A stretch of DNA of 64,000 bases from Microbacterium commune (GTDB lineage Bacteria; Actinomycetota; Actinomycetes; Actinomycetales; Microbacteriaceae), in NCBI RefSeq assembly GCF_014836945.1, contig NZ_JACSPX010000001.1:1785970-1849969 (forward strand), read 5' to 3'. Position numbers and translations under genes: made by a program. Positions 17,220 to 27,501 of the stretch are shown piece by piece. The stretch's first letter is position 1; each line of letters starts with the position of its first letter. Under the pieces are notes generated by a model, which worked only from the letters and a program-made list of their open reading frames with translations, did no database searches and had not been told where the DNA came from.

Positions 17220-18103
17220 TGAGCACCCAGACCCTCGCGCCGTCCAAGCGCTCCTTCGGCGCATGGTTCGCCGACACCGGATGGCGCCACCTCGTCGCGA
17301 TCGTGGTGAGCGTGTTCGCGCTCTTCCCACTGCTGTACGTGCTGTCGGCATCGCTCAACCCCAAGGGCACGCTGACCGGCTCGAACCAGCTCTTCTCGGC
17401 CATCGGCATCGACAGCTACGTGCGCATCCTCACCGATCCGCAGAACCCCTACGCGCTCTGGTTCCTGAACACCCTGATCATCGCCACGATCACCGGGCTG
17501 CTCACGGTGTTCATCGGCGCCTGCGCCGCCTACGCGTTCTCGCGCATGCGGTTCGCGGGACGGCGGGTCGGACTGATCACCGTGGTCGTCGTGCAGATGT
17601 TCCCGCAGCTGCTCGCGGTCGTCGCGCTGTTCATGCTCATGTCGGCTCTCGGAGACTGGTTCCCGGCGATCGGCCTGAACACGCACACCGGCCTGATCCT
17701 GGTCTACCTCGGCGGCGCGCTGGGCGTGAACACCTACCTCATGTACGGCTTCTTCAACACGATTCCTAAGGAGATCGACGAAGCGGCCCGCATCGACGGC
17801 GCAGGGCACGCCCGCATCTTCTTCACGATCATCCTGCGGCTGGTGGCGCCCATCCTCTCTGTGGTCGGGCTGCTCTCGTTCATCGGCATCGTCAACGAGT
17901 ACGTGATCGCCAGCGTCATCCTGATCGACCCCGAGAAGCAGACGCTCGTCGTGGGTCTCACCAAGCTCGTCGCGAACCCGCGCTACGCCGACTGGTCGGC
18001 CTTCTCGGCGGGGGCCGTGATGGCGGCGATCCCGGTGATGATCCTGTTCCTCTGCCTGCAGAAGTACATTGTCGGCGGCCTCACCGCAGGCGCCGTCAAG
18101 TAG
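17219..18103 (+). CDS. Sugar ABC transporter permease (MalG-like)
   Basis: 294-residue partner permease with six predicted helices. Its EAA loop, KEIDEAARIDGAGHARIF, lies near residue 183. It starts at ATG 17219, which shares one base with the MalF stop, indicating coupled translation. The C-terminus AGAVK matches MalG-type proteins. No glycoside hydrolase follows in the operon. Confidence 0.92.
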   Translation: MSTQTLAPSKRSFGAWFADTGWRHLVAIVVSVFALFPLLYVLSASLNPKGTLTGSNQLFSAIGIDSYVRILTDPQNPYALWFLNTLIIATITGLLTVFIGACAAYAFSRMRFAGRRVGLITVVVVQMFPQLLAVVALFMLMSALGDWFPAIGLNTHTGLILVYLGGALGVNTYLMYGFFNTIPKEIDEAARIDGAGHARIFFTIILRLVAPILSVVGLLSFIGIVNEYVIASVILIDPEKQTLVVGLTKLVANPRYADWSAFSAGAVMAAIPVMILFLCLQKYIVGGLTAGAVK

Positions 18104-18184
18104 GTCGCGACCCGGCTCGCCGTCGGGTGCAGATGGTCGGCGAGACACGACGACCGGATGCCATGGCGGGGCGCTCGAGAGGCA

Positions 18185-18190
18185 TACGGT
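18185..18190 (+). promoter_or_regulatory. -10 box TACGGT for a 52-residue membrane protein gene
   Basis: TACGGT ends six bases before GTG 18197; it is the main evidence that the short gene is real. Confidence 0.5.
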
Positions 18191-18196
18191 GAGAGC

Positions 18197-18355
18197 GTGG
18201 CCGCACGCGTGGGAGGTCGCAATCTGGCGATCAGCTGGATCGTCGGGCTGCTGTGCGCGGGCGTGGTCGGCGCACTGCTCTGGCTGTCGCTTCCGGCGGG
18301 ACCGGGGCTGCTCTTCGTGGTCGGTCACCTGCTCGACGGAACGGTTCCCCCGTGA
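18197..18355 (+). CDS. Small hypothetical membrane protein, 52 residues
   Basis: Short frame beginning GTG, encoding a basic N-terminus followed by two closely spaced hydrophobic segments (about residues 10-31 and 34-46). No family was recognised. It is reported because a TACGGT -10 hexamer stands at the six-base leaderless distance used by confident genes in this window, and because the frame fills most of an otherwise empty interval between the permease gene and the next membrane protein. Confidence 0.45.
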   Translation: MAARVGGRNLAISWIVGLLCAGVVGALLWLSLPAGPGLLFVVGHLLDGTVPP

Positions 18356-18442
18356 GCCGGCGGGCGCGATGACAGGTCCCCGTCGACCACCGAGATCCCG
18401 AACACATCGGCACGCCTGCGCGGCGCGAATCACCGTCGGCGC

Positions 18443-18448
18443 TAGCCT
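18443..18448 (+). promoter_or_regulatory. -10 box TAGCCT upstream of the Asp/His-rich membrane protein
   Basis: TAGCCT with expected start near 18455, giving a leader of about 24 bases containing the SD GAGAGG (18466-18471), seven bases before ATG 18479. Confidence 0.4.
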
Positions 18449-18478
18449 CGGTGTGCATCTATCACGAGAGGCGATCAC

Positions 18479-19594
18479 ATGAGCGACCCCGAGGTTCCCA
18501 AGAACGAGCAGCACCACGACGTGGACCACGTCGTCGGCCGTGCCAATGAGGGACTCGACGCCGCCGCCGCAGCGCGCGAGGGCGGCTCGAGCACGGAGGC
18601 CGCAGCGAAGCCCGTCGACCCCGACATGGAGGCGTTCGCGGCTGCCGAGCGCGACTACCCCGGCACTTTCGGCGCCTCCGAGCCTGCCGCTTCCGTCGAC
18701 CCGCGCGCGGATGCCGACCGTCGCGCAGACCTCGCCGACGCGGCAGCCGCCGACGGCGCCGATCGCCATGACGCGAACCGTGACGACGCGAACCGTGACG
18801 ACGCGCACCGCGACGACTGGCACCGCGACGACCTGCACCGTGACGCGGCAGCGGTCCACGATGCGCCCGACACCGACCGGCACGCCCACGATGCGGACGC
18901 CGCCCGGGTGATCGACACCGATCGGGAGCACCACCCGACCGTCGCCGACACCGCGTACGCCGCTCCTGGCGGCTCCGCCGCCGAGACGCGGGTCGTTCCG
19001 GCCGAGCCCGTCGCACCGCCCGCGGCGCCGCAGCCGATCTTCGTGCAGGCCCCCGAGCCGCCCCGCGAGCTGGGCAACCGCGGCGCCGCCGGCGCCATCG
19101 GCCTGGTGGCGACGGTTGCCTTCGCCATCCTCTACCTCGCCGCGATCCTCGGCTTCGGCGCACTGGGCGGCGACGTCACCCTCGAGAACGTCGGCACCGC
19201 CGCGCTCGAGACGCTGATGACGTGGTCGTTCTGGGTTCCGGTCGTCGTGTTCTTCCTGTCGTTCTGGCTGCTGGGCGCCTTCGTCAACCGTGCTCGCTGG
19301 GGCACGTGGGTCATCTTCGGCCTGTTCGTGGCCATCGCGACCTACGGCGGATACATCCTCGGCCAGCTCTTCCAGGCGCCGTTCTGGCGTGTCACCGCCA
19401 CCGAGTCGGTCCAGCTGGTGAACGAGCAGCTGCTCGCACCGCTGGCCATCGCCTCGTTCATCTTCGCCCGTGAGCTGACGATCTGGTTCGGCGCCTGGGT
19501 CGCCCGCAGCGGAGCCAAGAAGAAGGCGCTCAACGCCGAGGCGCAGGCGGAGTACGAGCGCACGCTCGAAGCGGGTCCTGCCGCACTGCGATGA
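18479..19594 (+). CDS. Hypothetical membrane protein with Asp/His/Arg-rich repeat N-terminus
   Basis: 371 residues. The first 200 or so are hydrophilic and probably disordered, and include five tandem pentapeptides of the type (A/W/L)(N/H)RDD at residues 99-123. The C-terminal half holds about four membrane helices with short loops and ends in a basic/Glu-rich tail. No catalytic motif was recognised. The disordered half may be cytoplasmic and bind metal or partners through its His/Asp content, but that is only an inference from composition. Strong SD and -10 support the start. Confidence 0.75.
   Translation: MSDPEVPKNEQHHDVDHVVGRANEGLDAAAAAREGGSSTEAAAKPVDPDMEAFAAAERDYPGTFGASEPAASVDPRADADRRADLADAAAADGADRHDANRDDANRDDAHRDDWHRDDLHRDAAAVHDAPDTDRHAHDADAARVIDTDREHHPTVADTAYAAPGGSAAETRVVPAEPVAPPAAPQPIFVQAPEPPRELGNRGAAGAIGLVATVAFAILYLAAILGFGALGGDVTLENVGTAALETLMTWSFWVPVVVFFLSFWLLGAFVNRARWGTWVIFGLFVAIATYGGYILGQLFQAPFWRVTATESVQLVNEQLLAPLAIASFIFARELTIWFGAWVARSGAKKKALNAEAQAEYERTLEAGPAALR
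18773..18847 (+). repeat. Five 15-bp in-frame tandem repeats
   Basis: Units of 15 bp resembling GCGAACCGTGACGAC, beginning at 18773, 18788, 18803, 18818 and 18833. The first two are identical; later ones change the first and second codons. They encode the pentapeptide repeats of the surrounding gene. Confidence 0.85.
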
Positions 19595-19597
19595 GCG

Positions 19598-19603
19598 TAG
19601 TCT
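19598..19603 (+). promoter_or_regulatory. -10 box TAGTCT for the four-helix protein gene
   Basis: TAGTCT ends six bases before ATG 19610; leaderless mRNA expected. Confidence 0.55.
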
Positions 19604-19609
19604 GACGGC

Positions 19610-20101
19610 ATGAGCCTCAGAGACCCCCGCGGCCCCGTGCCGGAGGGGGTCTCTGCGTTTCTCGCCGGGGTGGTGGGCGGGGTCTGCTTCGCCGCCTTCG
19701 CCATTCTCGGACTGGGGATGCTGTCGTACTTCGCCGACGTCGACATCATCTCCGTCGAGGGACTCACCCTCTGGCCGGGAGTGGCGGGCATGGCGGTCGC
19801 GATCGCCGTCTTCGCGCTGCTGCTGGCACCGGTGCTGCGAAGGCGGCTTCCGCCCTACGGCGCGATGGTCCTCGTGGCGCTGGCCACGGCGCTCGCGCAT
19901 CTCGCGGCAGTCTGGCTGTCGGCGATGGCCGGGGGCTCCGGACTCGCGCACGCGTCGGCAGCCGCATCGCAGATCGTCGTCCGCGGCTCCAGCGTCGTCA
20001 TCATCGTCGCCGCGCTGATCGCCGGATGGATCGCCGTGGCGCTGCGCCGCTCGCGGTCGGGCACGCCGCGGTGGCCGTGGGAGCGCGACGACGACGAGTG
20101 A
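19610..20101 (+). CDS. Hypothetical four-helix membrane protein
   Basis: 163 residues with four predicted membrane helices (about 17-40, 50-70, 80-102 and 122-143), a short N-terminus and an acidic C-terminus ending in several Asp/Glu. It resembles uncharacterised actinobacterial membrane proteins found near this locus; no function can be given. The start is fixed by a -10 six bases upstream. The next gene has its own promoter. Confidence 0.7.
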   Translation: MSLRDPRGPVPEGVSAFLAGVVGGVCFAAFAILGLGMLSYFADVDIISVEGLTLWPGVAGMAVAIAVFALLLAPVLRRRLPPYGAMVLVALATALAHLAAVWLSAMAGGSGLAHASAAASQIVVRGSSVVIIVAALIAGWIAVALRRSRSGTPRWPWERDDDE

Positions 20102-20154
20102 CGGCGGACGCGCCGCCACTGGCAGGAAAGCGCGCCTGGAGGGCATCCCGGCCC

Positions 20155-20160
20155 TACTCT
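20155..20160 (+). promoter_or_regulatory. -10 box TACTCT for the 215-residue protein gene
   Basis: TACTCT ends six bases before GTG 20167; leaderless mRNA expected, and the basis for choosing that start. Confidence 0.55.
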
Positions 20161-20166
20161 GTATTC

Positions 20167-20814
20167 GTGGAGAGGTCGCTGGAATCCCTCGTCGACCAGG
20201 CCGTCGAGGCCTGGCTGCGCTGGGTGCCGCGCTGGGCTCCGGCCACGCACCGGGGCCGGGTGGCGCCCTGTCGTCGCTGCCTCGGCTCTCCCGTGCTCTC
20301 CGCCGTCGGCATCGGCGGCAACGTGCCGCACGGGGTGCAGCACGGGCTCTCGACGCGGATCAAGTCGATCGTCGACCAGGCCGTCGCCGAGTACACCGCG
20401 CGCAACCTGCCGATGCTCCAGGCCGAGCTCGACCACCAGGCGGCGAGGAACCGGTCGCGCGCCTACCGGCCGGCCGACGGTCTCGATCCCGAGTACGAGG
20501 GGATGCCGCTCGATCCCGACCCCGTTCCGGGCGCGCCGTTCCTGTTCACCGTCGCGGGCCTGGCCGACGAGGCGGCTGCCCAGCTGCCGCCTCTGCCCCC
20601 GCTCTCCGACGAGGCCAAGGCCGCGCTGCGTCAGGAAGTCGCGCTCGCTGACGAGTACGCCAACATGGTCGGACGAGAGATCTGCGGCCTGCTGCTGCGG
20701 CACCGACTGCACGTGCAGGCGGCGATCTCGCAGTACGTCGAGCCGCAGATCGAGGCGATGCTGGCCGAGCTCAGCGAAGCACTGGACTCGCCCTTCGACC
20801 CGGACACGCCGTAG
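20167..20814 (+). CDS. Conserved-looking hypothetical protein upstream of the str operon
   Basis: 215-residue soluble protein. The N-terminal part is helical and basic and carries a single CRRC pair near residue 38. The middle contains an acidic/Pro-rich stretch (about 95-155) and the end is helical and Glu-rich. No known domain was recognised. GTG 20167 is used because a TACTCT -10 sits six bases upstream; the frame stays open to 20026, but that extension overlaps the previous gene. It sits between a membrane protein and the rpsL promoter. Confidence 0.65.
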   Translation: MERSLESLVDQAVEAWLRWVPRWAPATHRGRVAPCRRCLGSPVLSAVGIGGNVPHGVQHGLSTRIKSIVDQAVAEYTARNLPMLQAELDHQAARNRSRAYRPADGLDPEYEGMPLDPDPVPGAPFLFTVAGLADEAAAQLPPLPPLSDEAKAALRQEVALADEYANMVGREICGLLLRHRLHVQAAISQYVEPQIEAMLAELSEALDSPFDPDTP

Positions 20815-20833
20815 CACAGCATCCGGTGCTCAT

Positions 20834-20863
20834 TTGACCGCCGCCGCCCGTGGCGCGTACACT
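20834..20863 (+). promoter_or_regulatory. Promoter of the str operon
   Basis: TTGACC and TACACT separated by 18 bp, one of the best sigma-70-type promoters in the window. The start should be near 20870, giving rpsL a leader of about 155 bases. Confidence 0.75.
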
Positions 20864-21025
20864 TGATCGGGTGTGTGCATCACTGTGCGCACGCAGGGCG
20901 CCGGCACCGTCGGTTCGCCCCCACGGCATACCCATCACACCAAAAGCCCGACTTCTCTGTCGAGCCGGTGGGTCATGATGTGAAACCCATCACGCTGTCA
21001 CCGTGCAGCACTATGAGGAGAGAAC

Positions 21026-21394
21026 GTGCCAACTATTCAGCAGTTGGTTCGCAAGGGACGCTCGCCCAAGGTCACCAAGACCAAGGCGCCCGCCCTGAAG
21101 GCGAACCCGCAGCAGGCCGGCGTGTGCACCCGCGTGTACACCACCACCCCGAAGAAGCCGAACTCGGCGATGCGCAAGGTCGCTCGTGTGAAGCTGCGCA
21201 ACGGCACCGAGGTGACCGCCTACATCCCCGGTGAGGGCCACAACCTCCAGGAGCACTCGCTGGTGCTCGTCCGCGGTGGTCGTGTGAAGGACCTCCCCGG
21301 TGTCCGCTACAAGATCGTCCGCGGTGCGCTCGACACCCAGGCAGTCAAGAACCGTAAGCAGGCTCGTTCCCGCTACGGCGCGAAGAAGGGCTGA
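21026..21394 (+). CDS. rpsL: 30S ribosomal protein S12
   Basis: 122-residue decoding-site protein. It begins [11 protein letters not shown] and contains [16 protein letters not shown] [12 protein letters not shown] and the [13 protein letters not shown] segment. Lys at the classic streptomycin positions is present (TTPKKPNS and GRVKDLPG), so no resistance change is visible. GTG 21026 follows the SD GAGGAGAG. First gene of the str operon, five bases before rpsG. Confidence 0.98.
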   Translation: MPTIQQLVRKGRSPKVTKTKAPALKANPQQAGVCTRVYTTTPKKPNSAMRKVARVKLRNGTEVTAYIPGEGHNLQEHSLVLVRGGRVKDLPGVRYKIVRGALDTQAVKNRKQARSRYGAKKG

Positions 21395-21399
21395 GTCAG

Positions 21400-21870
21400 A
21401 TGCCTCGTAAAGGTCCCGCACCCAAGCGCCCCGTCGTCAACGACCCGGTCTACGGCGCCCCGATCGTCACCTCGCTGGTGAACAAGATCCTCGTCGACGG
21501 CAAGAAGTCGCTCGCCGAGTCCATCGTCTACGGCGCCCTCCGCGGTGTCGAGGCGAAGAACGGCCAGGACGCCGTCGCCACCCTCAAGAAGGCGCTCGAC
21601 AACGTGCGCCCCACCCTCGAGGTCCGCAGCCGCCGCGTCGGCGGCTCGACCTACCAGGTTCCCGTCGAGGTCAAGCCGCACCGTGCGAACACCCTCGCGC
21701 TGCGCTGGCTGGTCAGCTACGCCAAGGGCCGTCGTGAGAAGACGATGACCGAGCGTCTGCAGAACGAGATCCTCGACGCGTCGAACGGTCTGGGTGCCGC
21801 GGTCAAGCGCCGCGAAGACACCCACAAGATGGCCGAGTCGAACCGCGCCTTCGCCCACTACCGCTGGTAA
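21400..21870 (+). CDS. rpsG: 30S ribosomal protein S7
   Basis: 156-residue protein that nucleates assembly of the 30S head. Family features include [40 protein letters not shown] and RTHKMAE-like [17 protein letters not shown] at the end. Standard length and position between rpsL and fusA; in many bacteria S7 represses its own operon by binding the mRNA, but no such site was identified here. Confidence 0.98.
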   Translation: MPRKGPAPKRPVVNDPVYGAPIVTSLVNKILVDGKKSLAESIVYGALRGVEAKNGQDAVATLKKALDNVRPTLEVRSRRVGGSTYQVPVEVKPHRANTLALRWLVSYAKGRREKTMTERLQNEILDASNGLGAAVKRREDTHKMAESNRAFAHYRW

Positions 21871-21947
21871 AGGGCTGAGCGGATGCCGCCACCGCGGCGT
21901 CCGCTCCCACTCTCTGTTCGTTCCTGAACCATCCCGGAGGAACCCCC

Positions 21948-24062
21948 GTGGCACAAGAAGTGCTCACCGACCTGAGCAAGGTCCGCAACATCGGCATCAT
22001 GGCGCACATCGATGCCGGCAAGACCACCACGACCGAGCGCATCCTGTTCTACACGGGTGTCAACCACAAGCTCGGCGAGACCCACGACGGCGCGTCGACG
22101 ACGGACTGGATGGAGCAGGAGAAGGAGCGCGGCATCACGATCACGTCTGCCGCCGTGACCTGCTTCTGGAACAACAACCAGATCAACATCATCGACACCC
22201 CCGGTCACGTGGACTTCACCGTCGAGGTCGAGCGCTCGCTGCGCGTGCTCGACGGCGCTGTCGCCGTCTTCGACGGCAAGGAGGGCGTCGAGCCCCAGTC
22301 CGAGACCGTCTGGCGTCAGGCCGACAAGTACGACGTGCCCCGCATCTGCTTCGTCAACAAGATGGACAAGCTGGGCGCCGACTTCTACTACACCGTCGAC
22401 ACGATCGTGAACCGCCTGGGCGCCAAGCCGCTCGTGCTGCAGCTTCCGATCGGCTCCGAGAGCGACTTCATCGGTGTCGTCGACCTCATCGAGATGCGCG
22501 CGCTCGTGTGGCCCGGTGACTCCAAGGGTGACGTGACCATGGGCGCCTCGTACGAGGTGCAGGAGATCCCCGCCGACCTTCAGGAGAAGGCCGAGGAGTA
22601 CCGCCAGCACCTGCTCGAGACCGTCGCCGAGACCGACGACGCGCTGCTCGAGAAGTTCTTCGGCGGCGAGGAGCTCTCGATCGCCGAGATCAAGGGCGCG
22701 ATCCGCAAGATGGTCGTCGCGAACGAGATCTACCCGGTGCTCTGCGGCTCGGCGTTCAAGAACCGCGGCGTGCAGCCGATGCTGGACGCTGTCGTCGACT
22801 ACCTCCCGAACCCCCTCGACGTCGGTGCCATCGAGGCGCACGACCCGAAGGACGAGGAGAAGGTCATCGAGCGTCACCCCGACGCCAACGACCCGTTCTC
22901 GGCCCTGGCCTTCAAGGTCGCCGTGCACCCGTTCTTCGGTCGCCTGACCTACGTGCGCGTGTACTCGGGTCACCTCGACTCGGGCTCTGCCGTGGTCAAC
23001 TCGACCAAGGGCAAGAAGGAGCGCATCGGAAAGATCTTCCAGATGCACGCCAACAAGGAGAACCCGGTCGACTCGCTCACCGCCGGCAACATCTACGCCG
23101 TCATCGGCCTGAAGGACACCACCACCGGTGACACCCTCGCCGACCCGGCCGCCCCGGTCGTGCTCGAGTCGATGACGTTCCCGGAGCCGGTCATCGAGGT
23201 CGCCATCGAGCCGAAGACGAAGGCCGACCAGGAGAAGCTGGGTCTCGCGATCCAGAAGCTCGCTGAGGAGGACCCGACGTTCCGCACCGAGCTCAACCCC
23301 GAGACCGGTCAGACGACCATCAAGGGCATGGGCGAGCTGCACCTCGACATCCTCGTCGACCGCATGAAGCGCGAGTTCCGCGTCGAGGCGAACGTCGGAA
23401 AGCCCCAGGTGGCCTACCGCGAGACGATCAAGAAGACCGTCGAGAAGCACGACTACACCCACAAGAAGCAGACGGGTGGATCGGGCCAGTTCGCGAAGAT
23501 CCAGTTCAACATCGAGCCGCTCGACCTCGACGGCGACAAGACGTACGAGTTCGTCAACGCCGTCACCGGCGGTCGCATCCCGCGCGAGTACATCGGCTCG
23601 ATCGATGCCGGTTTCCAGGACGCGATGAACGTCGGCGTGCTGGCGGGCTACCCGATGGTGGGCGTCAAGGCGACCATCGTCGACGGTGCCGCTCACGACG
23701 TCGACTCCTCGGAGATGGCGTTCAAGATCGCCGGCTCGATGGGCTTCAAGGAGGCCGCACGTCGCGCCAACCCGGTGCTGCTCGAGCCGCTGATGGCCGT
23801 CGAGGTCCGTACTCCGGAGGAGTACATGGGCGACGTCATCGGCGACCTGAACTCGCGCCGCGGGCAGATCCAGTCGATGGAGGACGCACAGGGCGTCAAG
23901 GTGGTGCGCGCTTCGGTGCCGCTGTCCGAGATGTTCGGCTACATCGGCGACCTGCGCTCGAAGACCTCCGGCCGCGCCGTCTACTCCATGGAGTTCGACA
24001 GCTACGCTGAGGTTCCGCGCGCCGTCGCGGATGAGATCATCCAGAAGGCCAAGGGCGAGTAA
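21948..24062 (+). CDS. fusA: Elongation factor G
   Basis: 704-residue GTPase driving translocation. G1 is [16 protein letters not shown]3 is DTPGHVDF, G4 is NKMD. Domains II-V follow in normal order, with GMGELHLDI in domain III and the C-terminal [23 protein letters not shown] 21948 follows a strong GGAGGAA SD. Third gene of the str operon. The 153-bp gap to tuf holds a hairpin and a possible second promoter. Confidence 0.98.
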   Translation: MAQEVLTDLSKVRNIGIMAHIDAGKTTTTERILFYTGVNHKLGETHDGASTTDWMEQEKERGITITSAAVTCFWNNNQINIIDTPGHVDFTVEVERSLRVLDGAVAVFDGKEGVEPQSETVWRQADKYDVPRICFVNKMDKLGADFYYTVDTIVNRLGAKPLVLQLPIGSESDFIGVVDLIEMRALVWPGDSKGDVTMGASYEVQEIPADLQEKAEEYRQHLLETVAETDDALLEKFFGGEELSIAEIKGAIRKMVVANEIYPVLCGSAFKNRGVQPMLDAVVDYLPNPLDVGAIEAHDPKDEEKVIERHPDANDPFSALAFKVAVHPFFGRLTYVRVYSGHLDSGSAVVNSTKGKKERIGKIFQMHANKENPVDSLTAGNIYAVIGLKDTTTGDTLADPAAPVVLESMTFPEPVIEVAIEPKTKADQEKLGLAIQKLAEEDPTFRTELNPETGQTTIKGMGELHLDILVDRMKREFRVEANVGKPQVAYRETIKKTVEKHDYTHKKQTGGSGQFAKIQFNIEPLDLDGDKTYEFVNAVTGGRIPREYIGSIDAGFQDAMNVGVLAGYPMVGVKATIVDGAAHDVDSSEMAFKIAGSMGFKEAARRANPVLLEPLMAVEVRTPEEYMGDVIGDLNSRRGQIQSMEDAQGVKVVRASVPLSEMFGYIGDLRSKTSGRAVYSMEFDSYAEVPRAVADEIIQKAKGE

Positions 24063-24069
24063 GCCCTTC

Positions 24070-24105
24070 ACCGGATGCCGGGGTCTCGGCCCTGGAATCC
24101 GGTAC
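24070..24105 (+). terminator. Hairpin after fusA (partial terminator or attenuator)
   Basis: ACCGGAT at the left pairs with ATCCGGT at the right, with a further GGG/CCC stem inside the loop. No T tract follows. It might reduce read-through to tuf or stabilise the fusA message. Confidence 0.35.
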
Positions 24106-24131
24106 CCCACAACTTCACATTCACTCTCTAC

Positions 24132-24137
24132 TAAACT
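24132..24137 (+). promoter_or_regulatory. -10-like TAAACT upstream of tuf
   Basis: TAAACT lies in a locally AT-rich stretch about 79 bases before the tuf GTG. No good -35 was found. A tuf-specific promoter is common in bacteria and would explain extra EF-Tu. Confidence 0.45.
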
Positions 24138-24215
24138 GAGAAACCGAAATCCGTAGGGAGCCGGTCACAATCCAGTGCCCGGCGATCTCTACACGAACGT
24201 CCTGAGGAGGACCCA

Positions 24216-25409
<1,194 letters not shown>

Positions 25410-25423
25410 GCATCTGCTTCTCG

Positions 25424-25459
25424 GAAGAGGGGTCGGACCTTCGGGTCCGGCCCCTCTTC
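25424..25459 (+). terminator. Strong terminator of the str operon
   Basis: 16-bp stem (GAAGAGGGGTCGGACC / GGTCCGGCCCCTCTTC, one G-U pair) closed by a TTCG tetraloop, 15 bases after the tuf stop. The 3' side reads CTCTTCGCGTG rather than a clean T run. Confidence 0.85.
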
Positions 25460-25512
25460 GCGTGTCCGCGGTGCGGGGCCTGAGCCGCGGGATCATGCGC
25501 GACACGCCCGGG

Positions 25513-25542
25513 TTTGCGGTGCCGGAATCCGCGTGGCAGAAT
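25513..25542 (+). promoter_or_regulatory. Candidate promoter of the S10 operon
   Basis: TTGCGG (25514-25519) and CAGAAT (25537-25542) are 17 bp apart. A start near 25549 would give rpsJ a leader of about 300 bases. No other gene fills this interval. Confidence 0.45.
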
Positions 25543-25563
25543 AGTCAAGTTCCACATTTCTGC

Positions 25564-25734
25564 GCGCTTCATGATGCGCGGAATCACTGTCACGACAGTG
25601 CATAGACGGCGACATCCCAAGGATGCTGCAGGGTTCTAGGCCGCGGACAGCAGAACGTGCACTGAGCGAGGGCGATGCCCGAGACGACGTGCGAATCCCA
25701 CTCGAAGACGCGAGCATCCGATGCTGGCGTCTTC
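25564..25734 (+). promoter_or_regulatory. Structured 5' leader of the S10 operon
   Basis: Hairpins in the untranslated leader: CACTGT-CACG-ACAGTG (25585-25600), preceded by a 5-bp CGCGC/GCGCG stem, and a long GAAGACGCGAGCATC / GATGCTGGCGTCTTC structure (25704-25734, one mismatch). A leader of this length before rpsJ is where ribosomal-protein feedback acts in other bacteria (L4 in E. coli). Function here is inferred from position and folding only. Confidence 0.4.
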
Positions 25735-25854
25735 ATGGTGAAAAGAGAACAGCGGTGCGCAAGTGCCGAAGGCGCGATCAGCGCCATCGAGCGTCCAATG
25801 CCCCAGGGTCACCCGGTCCCGGATGGTACGACGCCTATAGAGAGAGAGCAGACA

Positions 25855-26163
25855 ATGGCGGGACAGAAGATCCGCATTCGCCTGAAGTCGTATGACCACG
25901 AGGTCATCGACACGTCGGCACGAAAGATCGTCGACACCGTGACCCGTGCGGGCGCGACCGTCGTCGGCCCCGTGCCGCTTCCGACCGAGAAGAACGTCGT
26001 GTGCGTCATCCGGTCGCCCCACAAGTACAAGGACAGCCGCGAGCACTTCGAGATGCGCACCCACAAGCGTCTGATCGACATCGTCGACCCGACGCCGAAG
26101 GCTGTCGACTCGCTGATGCGTCTCGACCTGCCCGCCGATGTCAACATCGAGATCAAGCTCTGA
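25855..26163 (+). CDS. rpsJ: 30S ribosomal protein S10
   Basis: 102-residue S10 ([18 protein letters not shown] at the start, [20 protein letters not shown] in the middle, ending [12 protein letters not shown]). ATG 25855 is chosen; the frame is open to 25675, but those residues do not belong to S10. First gene of the S10 operon; also the NusE antitermination factor. Confidence 0.98.
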   Translation: MAGQKIRIRLKSYDHEVIDTSARKIVDTVTRAGATVVGPVPLPTEKNVVCVIRSPHKYKDSREHFEMRTHKRLIDIVDPTPKAVDSLMRLDLPADVNIEIKL

Positions 26164-26171
26164 AGTCCGCC

Positions 26172-26831
26172 ATGGTTGACATCAACGCAAAGATTTCCAA
26201 GGGCATGCTCGGCACGAAGCTCGGCATGACCCAGGTGTGGAACGAGAACGGGAAGCTCATCCCCGTGACCGTCATCGAGCTGGCTCCGAACGTGGTCACC
26301 CAGGTTCGCACCCCCGAGAAGGACGGCTACAACGCCATCCAGATCGCCTACGGCCAGATCGACCCCCGCAAGGTCAACAAGCCGCTGACCGCCCACTTCG
26401 AGGCAGCCGGCGTCACCCCGCGTCGCCACGTCACCGAGATCCGCACCGCGGATGCCGCTGACTACTCGCTCGGCCAGGAGCTCACGCTCGACGGCGTGTT
26501 CGAGGCAGGCCAGCTGGTCGACGTCGTCGGCACCAGCAAGGGCAAGGGCACCGCCGGTGTCATGAAGCGTCACAACTTCGCCGGCGTCTCGGCCTCCCAC
26601 GGTGCGCACCGCAACCACCGCAAGCCCGGCTCGATCGGCGCCTCGTCGACCCCGAGCCGCGTGTTCAAGGGCATGCGCATGGCCGGCCGCATGGGTGGCG
26701 AGCGCGTGACCGTCCTCAACCTCACGGTGCACGCCATCGACGCCGAGAAGGGACTCATGCTCGTCAAGGGCGCCGTCCCCGGTGCGCGTGGTCGTATCGT
26801 GTACGTCCGCAACGCAGTGAAGGGTGCCTGA
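26172..26831 (+). CDS. rplC: 50S ribosomal protein L3
   Basis: 219-residue L3, beginning with the [20 protein letters not shown] pattern. The central loop that reaches the peptidyl transferase centre carries [20 protein letters not shown] and [16 protein letters not shown] 26172 is eight bases after the rpsJ stop. Confidence 0.98.
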   Translation: MVDINAKISKGMLGTKLGMTQVWNENGKLIPVTVIELAPNVVTQVRTPEKDGYNAIQIAYGQIDPRKVNKPLTAHFEAAGVTPRRHVTEIRTADAADYSLGQELTLDGVFEAGQLVDVVGTSKGKGTAGVMKRHNFAGVSASHGAHRNHRKPGSIGASSTPSRVFKGMRMAGRMGGERVTVLNLTVHAIDAEKGLMLVKGAVPGARGRIVYVRNAVKGA

Positions 26832-26835
26832 TCTC

Positions 26836-27501
26836 ATGGCTGACTCCACTCTGGCAATCGACGTCCTGTCGGTCGACGGCAAGAAGGCCGGCTCTGTCGA
26901 GCTGCCCGCCTCGATCTTCGACGTCGAGACCAACGTCCCGCTGATCCACCAGGTCGTCGTCGCGCAGCTCGCCGCCGCGCGTCAGGGCACCCACGCCACG
27001 AAGACTCGTGGCGACGTGTCCGGCTCCGGCAGCAAGCCCTTCAAGCAGAAGGGCACGGGTAACGCCCGTCAGGGCTCGATCCGCATGCCGCAGCACCGCG
27101 GTGGTGGCACGGTCCACGGCCCGCAGCCGCGTGACTACTCGCAGCGCACCCCCAAGAAGATGATCGCCGCCGCCCTCCGTGGCGCGCTGAGCGACCGTCT
27201 GCGCGGCGAGCGTCTGCACGCGGTCGAGGCCTTCGTCGCCGACAGCACTCCTTCGACCAAGGCTGCGGCCGGCCTGCTGGCCTCCGTCGCTCCGTCGAAG
27301 AACGTGCTGGTCGTCATCGAGCGCTCCGACGAGCTGACCACGAAGAGCGTGCGCAACCTCGCGAACGTTCACCTGATCAGCTTCGACCAGCTGAACGCCT
27401 ACGACGTCGTCGTCTCCGACGACATCGTCTTCACCAAGGCCGCACTCGAGGGCTTCATCGCCTCGAAGACGGGCGCGACCGCAGAGGAGGTCTCGGCATG
27501 A
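26836..27501 (+). CDS. rplD: 50S ribosomal protein L4
   Basis: 221-residue L4. The extended loop lining the exit tunnel reads [20 protein letters not shown], followed by [16 protein letters not shown] 26836 (MADSTLAID) is preferred to the GTG at 26824 four codons upstream. The stop overlaps the rplW start (ATGA). Confidence 0.97.
   Translation: MADSTLAIDVLSVDGKKAGSVELPASIFDVETNVPLIHQVVVAQLAAARQGTHATKTRGDVSGSGSKPFKQKGTGNARQGSIRMPQHRGGGTVHGPQPRDYSQRTPKKMIAAALRGALSDRLRGERLHAVEAFVADSTPSTKAAAGLLASVAPSKNVLVVIERSDELTTKSVRNLANVHLISFDQLNAYDVVVSDDIVFTKAALEGFIASKTGATAEEVSA

Noticed and set aside
17117..20146. 1009-codon minus-strand open frame across malG and several small genes
   Set aside because: It crosses at least five better supported genes on the other strand and encodes only Arg/Gly/Asp-rich text; typical high-GC artefact.
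20815..21025. Intergenic regions scanned for tRNA or rRNA genes
   Set aside because: No cloverleaf signature or T-loop GGTTCGA-type sequence was found here or in the other gaps.
21858..24110. 750-codon open frame antisense to fusA
   Set aside because: Composition is a codon-position shadow of the fusA frame (Leu/Val/Asp/Gly-rich with no domain), and fusA is certain.
25675..25854. N-terminal extension of rpsJ or an upstream leader peptide in the same frame
   Set aside because: The extra residues do not belong to S10; the ATG at 25855 matches the universal start, and the region is better explained as an untranslated leader.
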